NCBI RefSeq assembly: GCF_900129845.1
Contig: NZ_FQXB01000004.1
Span: 62,001 to 126,000, forward strand
Direction: 5' to 3'
DNA length: 64,000 bases
From: Cognatiyoonia sediminum
Lineage (GTDB): Bacteria > Pseudomonadota > Alphaproteobacteria > Rhodobacterales > Rhodobacteraceae
Shown here: positions 53,808 to 63,423 of the stretch, one piece after another
Layout: every line of letters begins with the position of its first letter
Position numbering within the stretch: the stretch's first letter is position 1
Position numbers and translations under genes: made by a program
Notes under the pieces: model-generated
What the model saw: the letters and a program-made list of their open reading frames with translations, nothing else
What the model was told of the DNA's origin: nothing
Databases searched by the model: none

Positions 53808-54986
53808 ATGAATTTTCCTGAGCGGTTTGCAGACCTACCGGATGCAACGTGGCCACGCCTTCGTGGTCTGTTGGATTCTACCCCACCGGGTGGAGAGGTC
53901 ATCAATATGACCATTGGGGAACCGAAGCACGACATCCCAGCCTTTATCGCACCAGCCCTTGCCGAGAATGCCGCAGGATGGCGTGGCTACCCCAACAACA
54001 ACGGCACTCCAGAGCTGCTTGACGCAATTTCCGCTTGGATCAAGCGGCGCTATAACGTCGCGCTCGGGCATGAAAATCTGATGGCCCTCAGCGGGACGCG
54101 TGAAGGGCTTTATAACGCCGCGATGGCCCTATGCCCTGAAACCAAAAACGGTCATCCGCCCGCGATTTTGTCGCCCAACCCGTTCTATCCCGTCTACGGG
54201 ATGGCGTCTTTCTCTGTCGGGGCCGAGGTTGTTTATTTACCTGCCGACGAAAGCACGGGGCATCTGCCAGATTTTCACGCAATCGATCCAGAACTTTTGG
54301 ACCGTACAGCAATCGTCTACATGTGCAGCCCCGCGAACCCACAAGGGACCGTCGCGGATGAAGATTATTGGGCCCATTTGCTTGGTTTAGCGGAAAAGCA
54401 TGACTTCATCGTCTTCTCAGACGAATGCTATTCGGAAATCTACCGTGACACACCGCCGTTGGGCGCATTGCAGGTCGCGGATAAGATGGGCGTCGATCCT
54501 GAGCGGGTCGTTGTGTTCCACTCGCTTTCAAAGCGTTCCAATCTGGCTGGCCTGCGGTCCGGTTTCTGTGCCGGTGGGCCAAAATCTATCGCGCGCATCC
54601 GTCAGTTACGGGCAGGGGCAGGCTCCCCGCTTCCGGCACCAGTACAGGCGGCATCGGCCCTTGCATGGCAAGACGAAGCCCATGTTGAGGAGAACCGAAG
54701 GCTCTACGCGGAAAAGTTCGAAATTGCGGATCGCATCTTTGCCGAACTACCGGGCTACCAAAGTCCGGACGCGGGGTTCTTCCTATGGCTTCCTGTGAAA
54801 GACGGCGAAGCCTCGGCCCTCAAATTATGGGCCGAAACTGGGGTTCGGGTCTTACCGGGCGCCTATATCAGTCGCGATGTTGGCCAAGGCAATCCTGGCA
54901 GAAATTATATTCGAGTGGCTTTGGTCGCTCCAAAAGAAGACGTGCAGCGCGGGCTGACCCTGCTCAGAAGCTGCCTTTATGGTTGA
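53808..54986 (+). CDS. Aminotransferase class I/II, DapC-like
   Basis: A 392-residue fold-type I PLP enzyme. Lys242 in [11 protein letters not shown] binds PLP, with [34 protein letters not shown] and SPANPQGT as substrate/cofactor motifs. The closest group is that often annotated N-succinyldiaminopimelate aminotransferase (DapC), which would fit dapD and dapE elsewhere in the window. Aspartate transaminase is an alternative. It precedes ftsK by 11 bp, an arrangement I recall from other Rhodobacteraceae. Confidence 0.88.
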   Translation: MNFPERFADLPDATWPRLRGLLDSTPPGGEVINMTIGEPKHDIPAFIAPALAENAAGWRGYPNNNGTPELLDAISAWIKRRYNVALGHENLMALSGTREGLYNAAMALCPETKNGHPPAILSPNPFYPVYGMASFSVGAEVVYLPADESTGHLPDFHAIDPELLDRTAIVYMCSPANPQGTVADEDYWAHLLGLAEKHDFIVFSDECYSEIYRDTPPLGALQVADKMGVDPERVVVFHSLSKRSNLAGLRSGFCAGGPKSIARIRQLRAGAGSPLPAPVQAASALAWQDEAHVEENRRLYAEKFEIADRIFAELPGYQSPDAGFFLWLPVKDGEASALKLWAETGVRVLPGAYISRDVGQGNPGRNYIRVALVAPKEDVQRGLTLLRSCLYG

Positions 54987-54997
54987 GGAAAAGTAAC

Positions 54998-57949
54998 ATG
55001 GCATCCTATTCCACGCGTCAACGTGATCCCTTGCTGGACAGCACCACCCAAGCTGCGATTGAAAAACGCAGCAAAGAGCTGATGGGGCTGGTGCTGATCG
55101 TTCTCGGCCTTTTGGCCGCGGCAATGATCGCGACGTACTCCGCGCAGGATCCAAGCTGGATGTCCGCAACCGATGCGCCAATCCAAAATTGGTTGGGCAT
55201 GTTTGGCGCGGCAACCGCAGCGCCTATTATGATGATCGTTGGAAAAGGCATTTGGGTCGTACCTTTGGCCATGATCGCGTGGGGGCTGCGATTTGTCCTG
55301 CATTGGGGTGAAGAACGTGCGATTGGGCGTCTGATCTACACGCCTTTTGCGCTGGCCGCCGCATCGCTTTATGCCGCGACTTTGACACCTCCCGCCGATT
55401 GGCCTGCAAATTTTGGCTATGGCGGCTTGTTTGGCGACACAGTTCTAGCCGTCGCTCTCACCGTTATTCCGTTCGGCACCATTCTTTCCGTCAAGCTGAT
55501 GTCCGTTCTTTTGGGCCTTTTGACCCTTGCGCTGACCGCCTTCGCGCTGGGCTTCACACGTCCTGAATTGCGCAGCGGCGGGCGGTTTGTCTTCCTCGGC
55601 ACTGTGCTTATCTATGATTTCCTGATGCGGATGATCGGTAAAGGGGCTGCGACCTCAGCGACGCTTGCCAAAGGGGCTGGGTCAACCTTCGCAGCTCATC
55701 GCGCCGAACGTCGCGCGAACAAAGAAGCGCTCGCAACAGCCTACGCTCAGGAAGAGGTTGTCGAGCAAGGTGACTTGCCAGACGCAAAACGTCGCGCAGC
55801 TGCCGTTGTCCGCGCCAACCCTGCCATGCCAACTACACCCGGTGATGGCCGCAACATGCCGCCTGTGCTGCGTGCGACCCGTGAATACACCGAAGAACCA
55901 ACACCGGTTGCTGAAACTCCTCAACCCGCGCCCACCGGCTTCCTGTCAGGATTGCTCAAGCGCAATGAACCGATGCCGCAGCCAGAGCTGGTTGACACGC
56001 ATACCGCTGTTGAGGCCGAAGCCCCCGACAGCGACCGCATCAGCGCGCGTATCTCCGACGCGATCAAAAGCCGCGCGGGTGGTGTGGTGCCACCGGCGCA
56101 GACGACTGCACGCATCGAACCTCGCCTGACAGCAGGTCGCGGCCCGACGCCGCTGCTGCTGAACACTGATCCGCAGCCGCAAGAGGTTGAACTGATCGAA
56201 GCGGTCGAGGACGAAACCGTCATCGACACCCCCGCTGCAACACCAACCGCGCCGATCTATCGTCGGTCAGCGGAAGAGATAGAAGACGCCGCACTTCTTG
56301 TGGCCGAACCCCTGTTCGAAACCGAACGCGCCGCCCCAACCGCGCCGCGTGTTGTGCAGCCAACGCCGAAAAAGCCGCAGCCGTCAAAGCGCGCCAAGGC
56401 AGAAGAGCAGCCCTCTTTGCAGTTTGAGGACAAGTATCCGGGCTACGAACATCCGCCGCTCAGCCTTCTGACCAACCCATCTATGGTGCAACGCCATCAC
56501 TTGTCTGACGAAGCGCTTGAAGAAAACGCCCGGATGCTGGAAAGCGTTCTGGATGACTACGGCGTCAAAGGCGAAATCGTCTCCGTCCGTCCAGGCCCCG
56601 TTGTTACGATGTATGAGCTTGAGCCCGCGCCAGGCCTTAAAGCTTCCCGTGTGATTGGTCTATCGGACGATATTGCGCGCTCCATGTCTGCGCTGTCTGC
56701 CCGTGTTTCCACCGTTCCAGGACGCACGGTCATCGGGATCGAATTGCCGAATGAGAACCGCGAGAAAGTCGTCTTGCGCGAAATCCTCAGCCACCGCGAC
56801 TATGGCGACGGCAACCAGAAACTGCCGCTTGCCCTAGGCAAAGATATCGGTGGCGAGCCCATCGTGGCGAACCTTGCCAAGATGCCTCACCTGTTGATTG
56901 CAGGTACGACGGGTTCCGGTAAATCCGTAGCGATCAACACGATGATCCTGTCATTGCTATACAAGCTAACGCCGGAAGAATGCCGGATGATCATGATCGA
57001 TCCAAAGATGTTGGAACTGAGTGTCTATGACGGCATTCCGCACCTTCTGTCGCCTGTCGTCACAGACCCTAAAAAGGCCGTTGTGGCTCTGAAATGGGTC
57101 GTGGGCGAGATGGAAGAACGCTACCGCAAGATGTCCAAAATGGGCGTCCGCAACATCGACGGCTACAACGGACGCGTGAAAGATGCGCTCTCCAAGAACG
57201 AAATGTTCAGCCGCACGGTTCAAACCGGCTTTGACGATGAAACCGGCGATCCGGTGTTTGAAACTGAAGAGTTCAAGCCAGAGGTTCTGCCCTATATCGT
57301 CGTCATCGTGGATGAGATGGCCGACCTTATGATGGTCGCGGGCAAGGAAATCGAAGCCTGTATTCAGCGCTTGGCCCAGATGGCCCGTGCCTCTGGTATC
57401 CACCTGATCATGGCCACACAGCGCCCATCGGTTGACGTCATTACCGGCACGATCAAGGCGAACTTCCCGACACGGATTTCGTTCCAAGTGACCTCCAAAA
57501 TCGACAGTCGCACCATTCTGGGCGAGATGGGGGCAGAGCAACTGCTCGGTATGGGTGACATGCTCTATATGGCAGGCGGGTCCAAGATTACCCGTGTTCA
57601 CGGGCCCTTCTGTTCCGATGAAGAGGTTGAGGAAATCGTCAATCATCTGAAATCATTTGGCCCACCAGAATACATGTCTGGCGTTGTCGATGGCCCTGCT
57701 GAAGATAAGGAAAGCGACATAGACGCTGTTCTTGGCCTCGGTGGCAATACCAACGGCGAAGATGCGCTTTACGATCAGGCGGTGGCGATTGTGATCAAAG
57801 ATCGCAAATGCTCGACATCTTATATTCAGCGCAAACTGGCCATCGGCTACAACAAGGCTGCTCGGTTGGTGGAGCAGATGGAAGAGTCCGGCCTTGTTTC
57901 TCCTGCCAACCATGTCGGCAAACGCGAAATACTCGTCCCTGAGCAGTAG
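54998..57949 (+). CDS. ftsK: DNA translocase FtsK
   Basis: A 983-residue septal DNA pump. Four or five N-terminal membrane helices (about 27-190) are followed by a Pro/Glu/Ala-rich linker (about 230-480). The FtsK alpha/beta motor has Walker A GTTGSGKS at 636-643 and Walker [13 protein letters not shown] near 770, and [20 protein letters not shown] follows. The C-terminal gamma domain reads [20 protein letters not shown]. It clears chromosome dimers at division and activates XerCD at dif. GAGGAAAAGTAAC precedes the ATG at 54998. An upstream in-frame extension overlaps the aminotransferase gene. A terminator follows. Confidence 0.96.
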   Translation: MASYSTRQRDPLLDSTTQAAIEKRSKELMGLVLIVLGLLAAAMIATYSAQDPSWMSATDAPIQNWLGMFGAATAAPIMMIVGKGIWVVPLAMIAWGLRFVLHWGEERAIGRLIYTPFALAAASLYAATLTPPADWPANFGYGGLFGDTVLAVALTVIPFGTILSVKLMSVLLGLLTLALTAFALGFTRPELRSGGRFVFLGTVLIYDFLMRMIGKGAATSATLAKGAGSTFAAHRAERRANKEALATAYAQEEVVEQGDLPDAKRRAAAVVRANPAMPTTPGDGRNMPPVLRATREYTEEPTPVAETPQPAPTGFLSGLLKRNEPMPQPELVDTHTAVEAEAPDSDRISARISDAIKSRAGGVVPPAQTTARIEPRLTAGRGPTPLLLNTDPQPQEVELIEAVEDETVIDTPAATPTAPIYRRSAEEIEDAALLVAEPLFETERAAPTAPRVVQPTPKKPQPSKRAKAEEQPSLQFEDKYPGYEHPPLSLLTNPSMVQRHHLSDEALEENARMLESVLDDYGVKGEIVSVRPGPVVTMYELEPAPGLKASRVIGLSDDIARSMSALSARVSTVPGRTVIGIELPNENREKVVLREILSHRDYGDGNQKLPLALGKDIGGEPIVANLAKMPHLLIAGTTGSGKSVAINTMILSLLYKLTPEECRMIMIDPKMLELSVYDGIPHLLSPVVTDPKKAVVALKWVVGEMEERYRKMSKMGVRNIDGYNGRVKDALSKNEMFSRTVQTGFDDETGDPVFETEEFKPEVLPYIVVIVDEMADLMMVAGKEIEACIQRLAQMARASGIHLIMATQRPSVDVITGTIKANFPTRISFQVTSKIDSRTILGEMGAEQLLGMGDMLYMAGGSKITRVHGPFCSDEEVEEIVNHLKSFGPPEYMSGVVDGPAEDKESDIDAVLGLGGNTNGEDALYDQAVAIVIKDRKCSTSYIQRKLAIGYNKAARLVEQMEESGLVSPANHVGKREILVPEQ

Positions 57950-57975
57950 CAGCTACACGCTCCTCAGGTGGCATG

Positions 57976-58013
57976 AACCGGTCCGTGCGTGGGGTGCGGG
58001 CCGGTTTTGTTTT
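57976..58013 (+). terminator. Intrinsic terminator after ftsK
   Basis: AACCGGTCC (57976-57984) and GGGCCGGTT (57998-58006) form a 9-bp stem with one G-T pair and are followed by TTGTTTTG. It ends the ftsK transcript 27 bases past the stop. Confidence 0.8.
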
Positions 58014-58040
58014 GATAGGGCGGCGGATTGCTTGCGAACT

Positions 58041-58164
58041 GGTTCGCGACCGACCCTCCCCCCAGGGCGGTCGCGAAACTCCGACGTTGCAATCCCTTGT
58101 AACTGGCGCAATTTGAAGACAGGCTACTCACAAACCAACCCCGCCCTCGGGCCGGTCGCGAACC
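58041..58164. repeat. Three copies of a 12-bp motif upstream of the ureide genes
   Basis: GGTTCGCGACCG (58041-58052) is the exact reverse complement of CGGTCGCGAACC (58153-58164). A third copy, CGGTCGCGAAAC (58068-58079), differs at one base. The first two face each other with a 15-bp gap. Copies lie 28-150 bp before the ureidoglycine aminohydrolase start, where a regulator of the ureide genes would bind. Confidence 0.5.
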
Positions 58165-58191
58165 TTATGGTGCTGCACAAGGAAGACTTAA

Positions 58192-59016
58192 ATGACACGC
58201 TACGCCACACCCCCCGGCGGCCTCCCGCCTCAGTCCAAAACCTTGGACGAGCGTGCCGTGTTCACAGAAAGCTACGCCTTCATCCCTGCCGACACGATGC
58301 GCGATATCGTGACCAGCTTTTTACCCCATTGGAAAAACACCCGCGCTTGGATCATCGCCCGCCCGATGACGGGCTTTTCCGAAACCTTCAGCCATTACAT
58401 CACCGAGGTTGGCCCTGGAGGCGGCAGCACCCGTCCCGATGACAATCCAAAGGCTCAGTCTGTTCTCTTTGTCGTCGCAGGCGCCGCCGAGATCACTCTC
58501 ATGGGCCAGGCGCATAGCCTTACGGCAGGGTCATATGTCTACATTCCCGCAGGCGCAGATTGGACGTTCCGCAATATCTCTGACGTGCCCGCAACGTTCC
58601 ATTGGATCCGCAAAGCCTATCAAGCGGCTGACGGCGTCGCCCTGCCGCAGCCTTTCATCACGCATGACGACAACGCCACGGTGATCGAAATGCCGGAGAC
58701 AGACGGCAAATGGTCAACCTCCCGCTTTGTCGAACCCGAAGACCTGCGCCATGACATGCACGTCAACATCGTGAACTTTCTCCCTGATGGCTGCATTCCC
58801 TTCATGGAAACCCATGTGATGGAGCACGGCCTCTACGTTCTTGAAGGCACCGCTAAATATCGATTGAACCAAGATTGGGTGGAGGTCGGTCCGGGGGATT
58901 ACATGTGGCTTCGTGCCTTCTGCCCTCAAGCCTGTGTCGCGACAGGCGACGGCCCTTTCCGCTATCTGCTCTACAAAGACGTTAACCGCCACATGCCGTT
59001 GGACCTCTGTCCATGA
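58192..59016 (+). CDS. allE: (S)-ureidoglycine aminohydrolase
   Basis: A 274-residue bicupin that deaminates (S)-ureidoglycine to ureidoglycolate in purine-ring degradation. Cupin motifs are GGGSTRPDDNPKAQSVLFVVAG in the N-terminal half and THVMEHGLYVLEGTAKYRLN in the C-terminal half, with the Mn-binding Glu/His set MEHG and later VATGDGPFRYLLYKDVNR. It belongs with ureidoglycolate lyase and PuuE-UraD encoded nearby. The start follows CAAGGAAGACTTAA. It overlaps the GAPDH start (ATGA). Confidence 0.93.
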   Translation: MTRYATPPGGLPPQSKTLDERAVFTESYAFIPADTMRDIVTSFLPHWKNTRAWIIARPMTGFSETFSHYITEVGPGGGSTRPDDNPKAQSVLFVVAGAAEITLMGQAHSLTAGSYVYIPAGADWTFRNISDVPATFHWIRKAYQAADGVALPQPFITHDDNATVIEMPETDGKWSTSRFVEPEDLRHDMHVNIVNFLPDGCIPFMETHVMEHGLYVLEGTAKYRLNQDWVEVGPGDYMWLRAFCPQACVATGDGPFRYLLYKDVNRHMPLDLCP

Positions 59017-59996
59017 CACGCGTTGCTATCAACGGCTTCGGCCGCATCGGCCGCACAGTTCTGCGCCAACTCCTAACCACGCGCAAAGACGCTGGCATCG
59101 AAGTTGCGCTGATCAATGACATCGCAACTGCTGAGCTTTGCGCGTACCTTTTTGCCCACGACAGCGTCTTTGGCGTCTACCCTGAACCAGTTACGGCAGA
59201 GGGCGACGCGCTGGTCATTGGCGACGCACGCATCGCTTTCACCAATGATCCTAATCTTAGCCAGACCGATCTGAACGGGATCGACATTATCCTCGAATGT
59301 GCCGGCCACGCGAAAACGCGCGACGTCGCGGAACGCGGGCTGAAGGCAGGCGCTGCACAAGTGCTGATCTCCGGCCCAACCGACGCTGCCGACATCACCG
59401 TTGTCATGGGCGCAAATGACAACGCCCTTGGCGATGCGCAGATCGTCTCAAACGCATCTTGTACCACCAATGCGCTGGCCCCAATCGTCAATATCTTGGA
59501 CGATAGCCTTGGCCTAGAGGCCGCGCATATGACCACGATCCACTGCTATACCAGCAGCCAACCGATGATCGACGCCCCGCGTGGCGATATGGCGCGCAGC
59601 CGTGCAGGTGCGATGTCTATGGTGCCCACAAACACCAGCGCCACGAGCCGTGTCTTAGAAGTCCTTCCCGAACTCAAGGGCCGCCTGACCGGTGCCGCCG
59701 TGCGCGTGCCTACTGCCAGCGTGTCTGCTGTTGATCTTACGGCGACGCTAAATGCGGACGTGAGCATCGATCAACTGAACGATCTAATCCGAAAGGCTGA
59801 TCCGAACCTGATCGGCACCACAGACCTACCGCTGGTTTCAACCGACCTGCGCGCGCGTCCTGAGTCTTTGATCGTGGCAACGCCGGAAACCATCGTCACC
59901 ACGCCACGGCACGTGCGTATCTTTGGGTGGTATGACAACGAATGGGGCTTCTCGGCGCGGATGATTGATATGGCGCTCAGGATGGTGGCGCGGTGA
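59013..59996 (+). CDS. gap: Glyceraldehyde-3-phosphate dehydrogenase, type I
   Basis: A 327-residue NAD(P)-dependent GAPDH. The Rossmann motif INGFGRIGR is at the N-terminus, the catalytic Cys150 lies in SNASCTTNALAP, and the C-terminal WYDNEWGFSARM is canonical. It is placed inside the ureide block, coupled to allE by a four-base overlap. Glyoxylate, the ureide end product, does not itself require GAPDH, so its substrate may be different or it may be a second, specialised copy. Its end overlaps the convergent ureidoglycolate lyase gene by 20 bp. Confidence 0.93.
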   Translation: MTRVAINGFGRIGRTVLRQLLTTRKDAGIEVALINDIATAELCAYLFAHDSVFGVYPEPVTAEGDALVIGDARIAFTNDPNLSQTDLNGIDIILECAGHAKTRDVAERGLKAGAAQVLISGPTDAADITVVMGANDNALGDAQIVSNASCTTNALAPIVNILDDSLGLEAAHMTTIHCYTSSQPMIDAPRGDMARSRAGAMSMVPTNTSATSRVLEVLPELKGRLTGAAVRVPTASVSAVDLTATLNADVSIDQLNDLIRKADPNLIGTTDLPLVSTDLRARPESLIVATPETIVTTPRHVRIFGWYDNEWGFSARMIDMALRMVAR

Positions 59997-60468
59997 TGGT
60001 CACGGGTTGGTCCAGCCAAACCTCTTCTAAATTGGCCCCGTCCCCGATCCGATCCACAACCGCAAAAAGCCCCGGCGCGTGAAGCGGCGTCAGAACCCCG
60101 TGCCATGTCCCGCGATGGAAATTGATCGCCTGCCCGGGTTCCGTCAGAAACGCTAAAGGTGTCCCCGGTTTGCCACCCACATCAGGGGCCACGATCACCA
60201 GAAACCCATGCTCTGACATCGGCACAAAGGCCTGTGACCCATAGGGGTGCCGTTCCAGCAATTCCAATGTGTAGGGAAAGCTGCGCGGCTCTGCTCGAAA
60301 CAGGCTGATCCCTGCATGGCCGTCGGAAAAGTCCATCACCGCCCGATCGTGATAGCGCCCGCATTTGCCCTGATTGATGATCTTATCCGGATCACCCGCG
60401 CAATCGATCACATCACCGAAAAGCGCGAACGCCTCTATCGACATCGGTTGAGCGACAATCTCCGTCAC
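59977..60468 (-). CDS. allA: Ureidoglycolate lyase
   Basis: A 163-residue AllA, which cleaves ureidoglycolate to glyoxylate and urea. The cupin-like fold shows YHDRAVMDFSDGHAGISLFRAE, FPYTLELLERHPYGSQAF and NFHRGTWHGVLTPL, all typical of the family. The ATG overlaps the PuuE-UraD stop by four bases, so the two are translated together. Its 3' end overlaps the GAPDH gene by 20 bp on the other strand. Confidence 0.94.
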   Translation of the reverse strand: MTEIVAQPMSIEAFALFGDVIDCAGDPDKIINQGKCGRYHDRAVMDFSDGHAGISLFRAEPRSFPYTLELLERHPYGSQAFVPMSEHGFLVIVAPDVGGKPGTPLAFLTEPGQAINFHRGTWHGVLTPLHAPGLFAVVDRIGDGANLEEVWLDQPVTITAPPS

Positions 60469-61874
60469 GGCAAAATATCCATCAACCGAAACTCTGCGAT
60501 CCGCTCAACTTGCCGACAGGCTGTCGCAAATTCCGCGTCGCGGTCATTCTGCAACCGCGTCTCAAACTGCTTGAGGATCGACGCTTTGTCGTGATCTCGC
60601 ACGGCGATGATGAACGGAAACCCGAACTTGGCGGTATAGGCCGTATTCGCTTTCTCAAACGTGTCGCGTTCTTCGTCGGTCAACGCATCCAATCCGGCAG
60701 AGGCCTGTTCCGACGTGGACTCAGCCGTCAGCCGCTTCGCCGCTGCCAATTTCCCTGCCAAATCGGGATGCGCGACCAAGACGCCCAAGCGTTCTTCGTC
60801 ACTTGCTGATCGGAACACCCGCGCCAAAGCATTGTGCATCCCTGCCGATGTGTCATGAACGAACCCCAACTCACCATCAAAAGCTCGTTCCGCAATCCAA
60901 GCGGAATGCTCGAAAATCCCACCATAGGTGTCCACAAACATCGACTTGGACATCTCCGATGGCCGCACCCGATGTTTGTGCGGGTTCACGGTGGCCCAAT
61001 GCTCCGCGATCTGTTCCCGCGTTGCGAACCACACGTCGTCATAGCTCTGCGCGTACTCAATAAACTGCCGCAGCGCCTCAACCCGCCCGGGCCGCCCGAT
61101 CAGTCGGCAGTGCAGACCCACCGACATCATCTTTGGCGCACCTTCCAACCCCTCACGATAAAGCGCATCAAAGGAGGCTTTGAGGTAATCAAAAAACTGC
61201 GTCCCCGAGTTAAACCCCTGCGGCGTCGCAAACCGCATATCGTTACAATCGAGCGTATAAGGCACGATCAACTGATCCCGCCGCCCGAATTCCATCCAAT
61301 AAGGTAGATCATCGGCATAGCTATCGGCGACATAGGCGAACTGCCCCGTTTCTGCCGCCAAGCGCACGGTGTTAACCGAACAGCGACCCGTGTACCACCC
61401 GCGCGGCGCTTCTCCGACGACTTCGGTATGCAGCCGAATGGCCTCTTTCATATCGGCGCGCTCGTCCTCTTCGGAGTGATCTTTGTATTCGATCCACTTC
61501 AGCCCGTGGCTGGCGATTTCCCAAGGCGCGGCCTTCATCGCCGCAACTTGCTCGGGCGAGCGAGCGAGGGCCGTTGCGACCCCGTAAACCGTGATCGGCA
61601 GGCCTTTCAGTAGCCGATGCAACCGCCAGAACCCCGCGCGGCTGCCATATTCATAGATGCTTTCCATGTTCCAATGGCGTTGGCCTTCCCACGCCGCAGC
61701 ACCGACGATCTCGGACAAAAAAGCCTCCGACGAAGCATCGCCATGCAGAATGTTGTTCTCACCACCTTCTTCGTAGTTCAGAACGATCTGAATGGCGATT
61801 TTCGCCCCGTTGGGCCATTTCGGATCAGGCGGGTTGGCACCATAGCCGATCATATCGCGTGGGTATCGGTTCAT
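60465..61874 (-). CDS. puuE: Fused allantoinase (PuuE) and OHCU decarboxylase (UraD)
   Basis: A 469-residue bifunctional protein. Residues 1-305 form the metal-independent allantoinase PuuE, a polysaccharide-deacetylase fold beginning NRYPRDMIGYGANPPDPKW, with HRLLKGLPITVYGV and GLHCRLIGRPGR. Residues about 315-469 form UraD, with catalytic His369 in VLVAHPDL and the FPFIIAVR motif. Thus OHCU decarboxylation to allantoin and allantoin opening to allantoate are on one chain. GGAAGCGAGAC precedes the ATG. Uricase and HIU hydrolase are not in the window. Confidence 0.94.
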   Translation of the reverse strand: MNRYPRDMIGYGANPPDPKWPNGAKIAIQIVLNYEEGGENNILHGDASSEAFLSEIVGAAAWEGQRHWNMESIYEYGSRAGFWRLHRLLKGLPITVYGVATALARSPEQVAAMKAAPWEIASHGLKWIEYKDHSEEDERADMKEAIRLHTEVVGEAPRGWYTGRCSVNTVRLAAETGQFAYVADSYADDLPYWMEFGRRDQLIVPYTLDCNDMRFATPQGFNSGTQFFDYLKASFDALYREGLEGAPKMMSVGLHCRLIGRPGRVEALRQFIEYAQSYDDVWFATREQIAEHWATVNPHKHRVRPSEMSKSMFVDTYGGIFEHSAWIAERAFDGELGFVHDTSAGMHNALARVFRSASDEERLGVLVAHPDLAGKLAAAKRLTAESTSEQASAGLDALTDEERDTFEKANTAYTAKFGFPFIIAVRDHDKASILKQFETRLQNDRDAEFATACRQVERIAEFRLMDILP

Positions 61875-62162
61875 GTCTCGCTTCCATCTTGACCGAACTG
61901 TTATAACCCGCGAATTGACCCATGAAAGTGGAAATCATACGGAACGGTCTGGTTGTGCGACGTGATTGATATGCCGGATCAATTCTTCGGCCAGTCCCTT
62001 TAGTAAATCTGCACGCTATGTCGTACCTTTCTGCTCTCCTCAGGCCGATCAAACGCACGCTATACGCAAACATTGGCCTGCTATCGCTTAGCAATGGCGA
62101 AACGGCTGTTGTGTCCCCATATCAAGCACGGGCAAAGTGAGCTCAAGCAACGGATAGGTGCA

Positions 62163-62765
62163 ATGATGTTTCGACGTGGATTTTTAGCAGGTGCCGCAGC
62201 GCTGGCATTGGCAACACCAGCCAGCGCGCAGCAGCTTTCGTTGGCTGAGATTTCGAACTATTTGAACCGGCTCCAGACAGCAGAAGGCGGATTTACCCAA
62301 ATCAACGGCGACGGCACGCTGTCCACAGGTCAAATCTACATCAAACGCCCGGGTCGCATCCGCTTCGAATACAACCCACCTGATGATAGCCTCGTTATGG
62401 CAGGCGGCGGTCAAGTTGCGATATTTGACCCACGTTCAAACGTGCCTCCTGAGCGTTTCCCACTGAACCAAACCCCGCTCAACATCATTCTTGAACAGAA
62501 CGTTGATTTAACGCGCACCAATATGGTGACAGGGCACACATCGGATGGAACAACGACGACTGTTCGCGCCCAAGACCCCGACAACCCTCAGCTGGGGAAC
62601 ATCCAACTGGTGTTCACGGCAGACCCTATTGAGCTTCGCCAATGGATCGTCACAGATGATATTGGTGCCGAAACCACTGTCATTCTGAACGATCTCGAAA
62701 GCGGCGGGGCCGTTGGGGATATTCAGTTCAACATCCTGAACGAGATGAACAAGCGCGGGTTCTAA
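62163..62765 (+). CDS. lolA: Outer-membrane lipoprotein carrier protein LolA
   Basis: A 200-residue periplasmic chaperone that ferries lipoproteins to the outer membrane. The signal peptide MMFRRGFLAGAAALALATPA has a twin-arginine-like FRRGFL, so Tat export is possible, and cleavage is after ASA. The mature domain is LolA-like: SLAEISNYLNRLQTAEGGFTQ, then GQIYIKRPGRIRFEYNPPDD. An ATG one codon later is possible. AACGGATAGGTGCA precedes it. In related genomes it tends to follow ftsK directly. Here the ureide block intervenes. Confidence 0.92.
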   Translation: MMFRRGFLAGAAALALATPASAQQLSLAEISNYLNRLQTAEGGFTQINGDGTLSTGQIYIKRPGRIRFEYNPPDDSLVMAGGGQVAIFDPRSNVPPERFPLNQTPLNIILEQNVDLTRTNMVTGHTSDGTTTTVRAQDPDNPQLGNIQLVFTADPIELRQWIVTDDIGAETTVILNDLESGGAVGDIQFNILNEMNKRGF

Positions 62766-63346
62766 ATCTTCCCGCACCTGCGCAGCTGTGTGTCGTAGAG
62801 AACGGCGCGGGCTTCGACCTCGCTCGCGATCCGGATCAGCCAGCGCTTCGAACGCCAAGTTCCGCGATTAAACCCTGCACGGCCATCATGATAGGCGAGG
62901 TATTGATTGCGTGTGTCGTTCAGCGCAACTCCGGTTTCTTCGACCGTGAGGTTCATATACCAGCCCATAAAGTCGGCAGCGTCGAAAATATCGGTCCGGT
63001 CCGCTCCGCGCCCGCCTTCTTCACGCTGATACTCGGCCCATGTGCCATTCAACGCCTGACTGTAGCCTAAGGCAGAAGACTGGCGTCCGGTCGGAATCAC
63101 ACCCAAAACGTACCGATGGGGCGGACGGTTATCAGAGATGAACTTACTCTCTTGATAGATGATCGCCATGAGAATGGGCATAGGCACGCCCCAATCACGC
63201 TCCACCCGTTTGAATGCGCGCTCGTATCTCGGACGCTCGTCCAGGATGGAACAAGCGTTATCTAGGTTGCGTGGCGCGTCGCCATACCGCGTCGAACAGC
63301 TTCCTAAGATCAGAAGCAATCCCAAAGTGCGAAAGAAAATGCTCAT
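62762..63346 (-). CDS. Lytic transglycosylase (SLT domain) lipoprotein
   Basis: A 194-residue lipoprotein. Signal MSIFFRTLGLLLILGSC has a lipobox ending at Cys17, followed by an SLT lysozyme-like domain. The catalytic Glu is in AIIYQESKF, and SSALGYSQALNGTWAEYQ, FMGWYMN and AYHDGRAGFNRG follow the family pattern. It cleaves peptidoglycan to anhydromuropeptides from the membrane. GAGAGGCAG precedes the ATG. It overlaps lolA tail to tail by four bases (CTAA). Confidence 0.9.
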   Translation of the reverse strand: MSIFFRTLGLLLILGSCSTRYGDAPRNLDNACSILDERPRYERAFKRVERDWGVPMPILMAIIYQESKFISDNRPPHRYVLGVIPTGRQSSALGYSQALNGTWAEYQREEGGRGADRTDIFDAADFMGWYMNLTVEETGVALNDTRNQYLAYHDGRAGFNRGTWRSKRWLIRIASEVEARAVLYDTQLRRCGKI

Positions 63347-63423
63347 CTGCCTCTCGCTATGTTTTTTGTTTTTTTGAACTATAGCGCGATTTTCCGGTTT
63401 GGGGAACGGAAAACAGACCGCCT

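Noticed and set aside
61825-62094. Minus-strand frame of 89 codons overlapping the puuE start
   Set aside because: Arg-rich composition, no ribosome site and overlap with the true puuE start. It is a shadow frame.
63390-63418. TTTTCCG / CGGAAAA inverted repeat before the transglycosylase gene
   Set aside because: No T-run on either strand after the stem, and the location suggests promoter DNA. Not supported as a terminator or operator.
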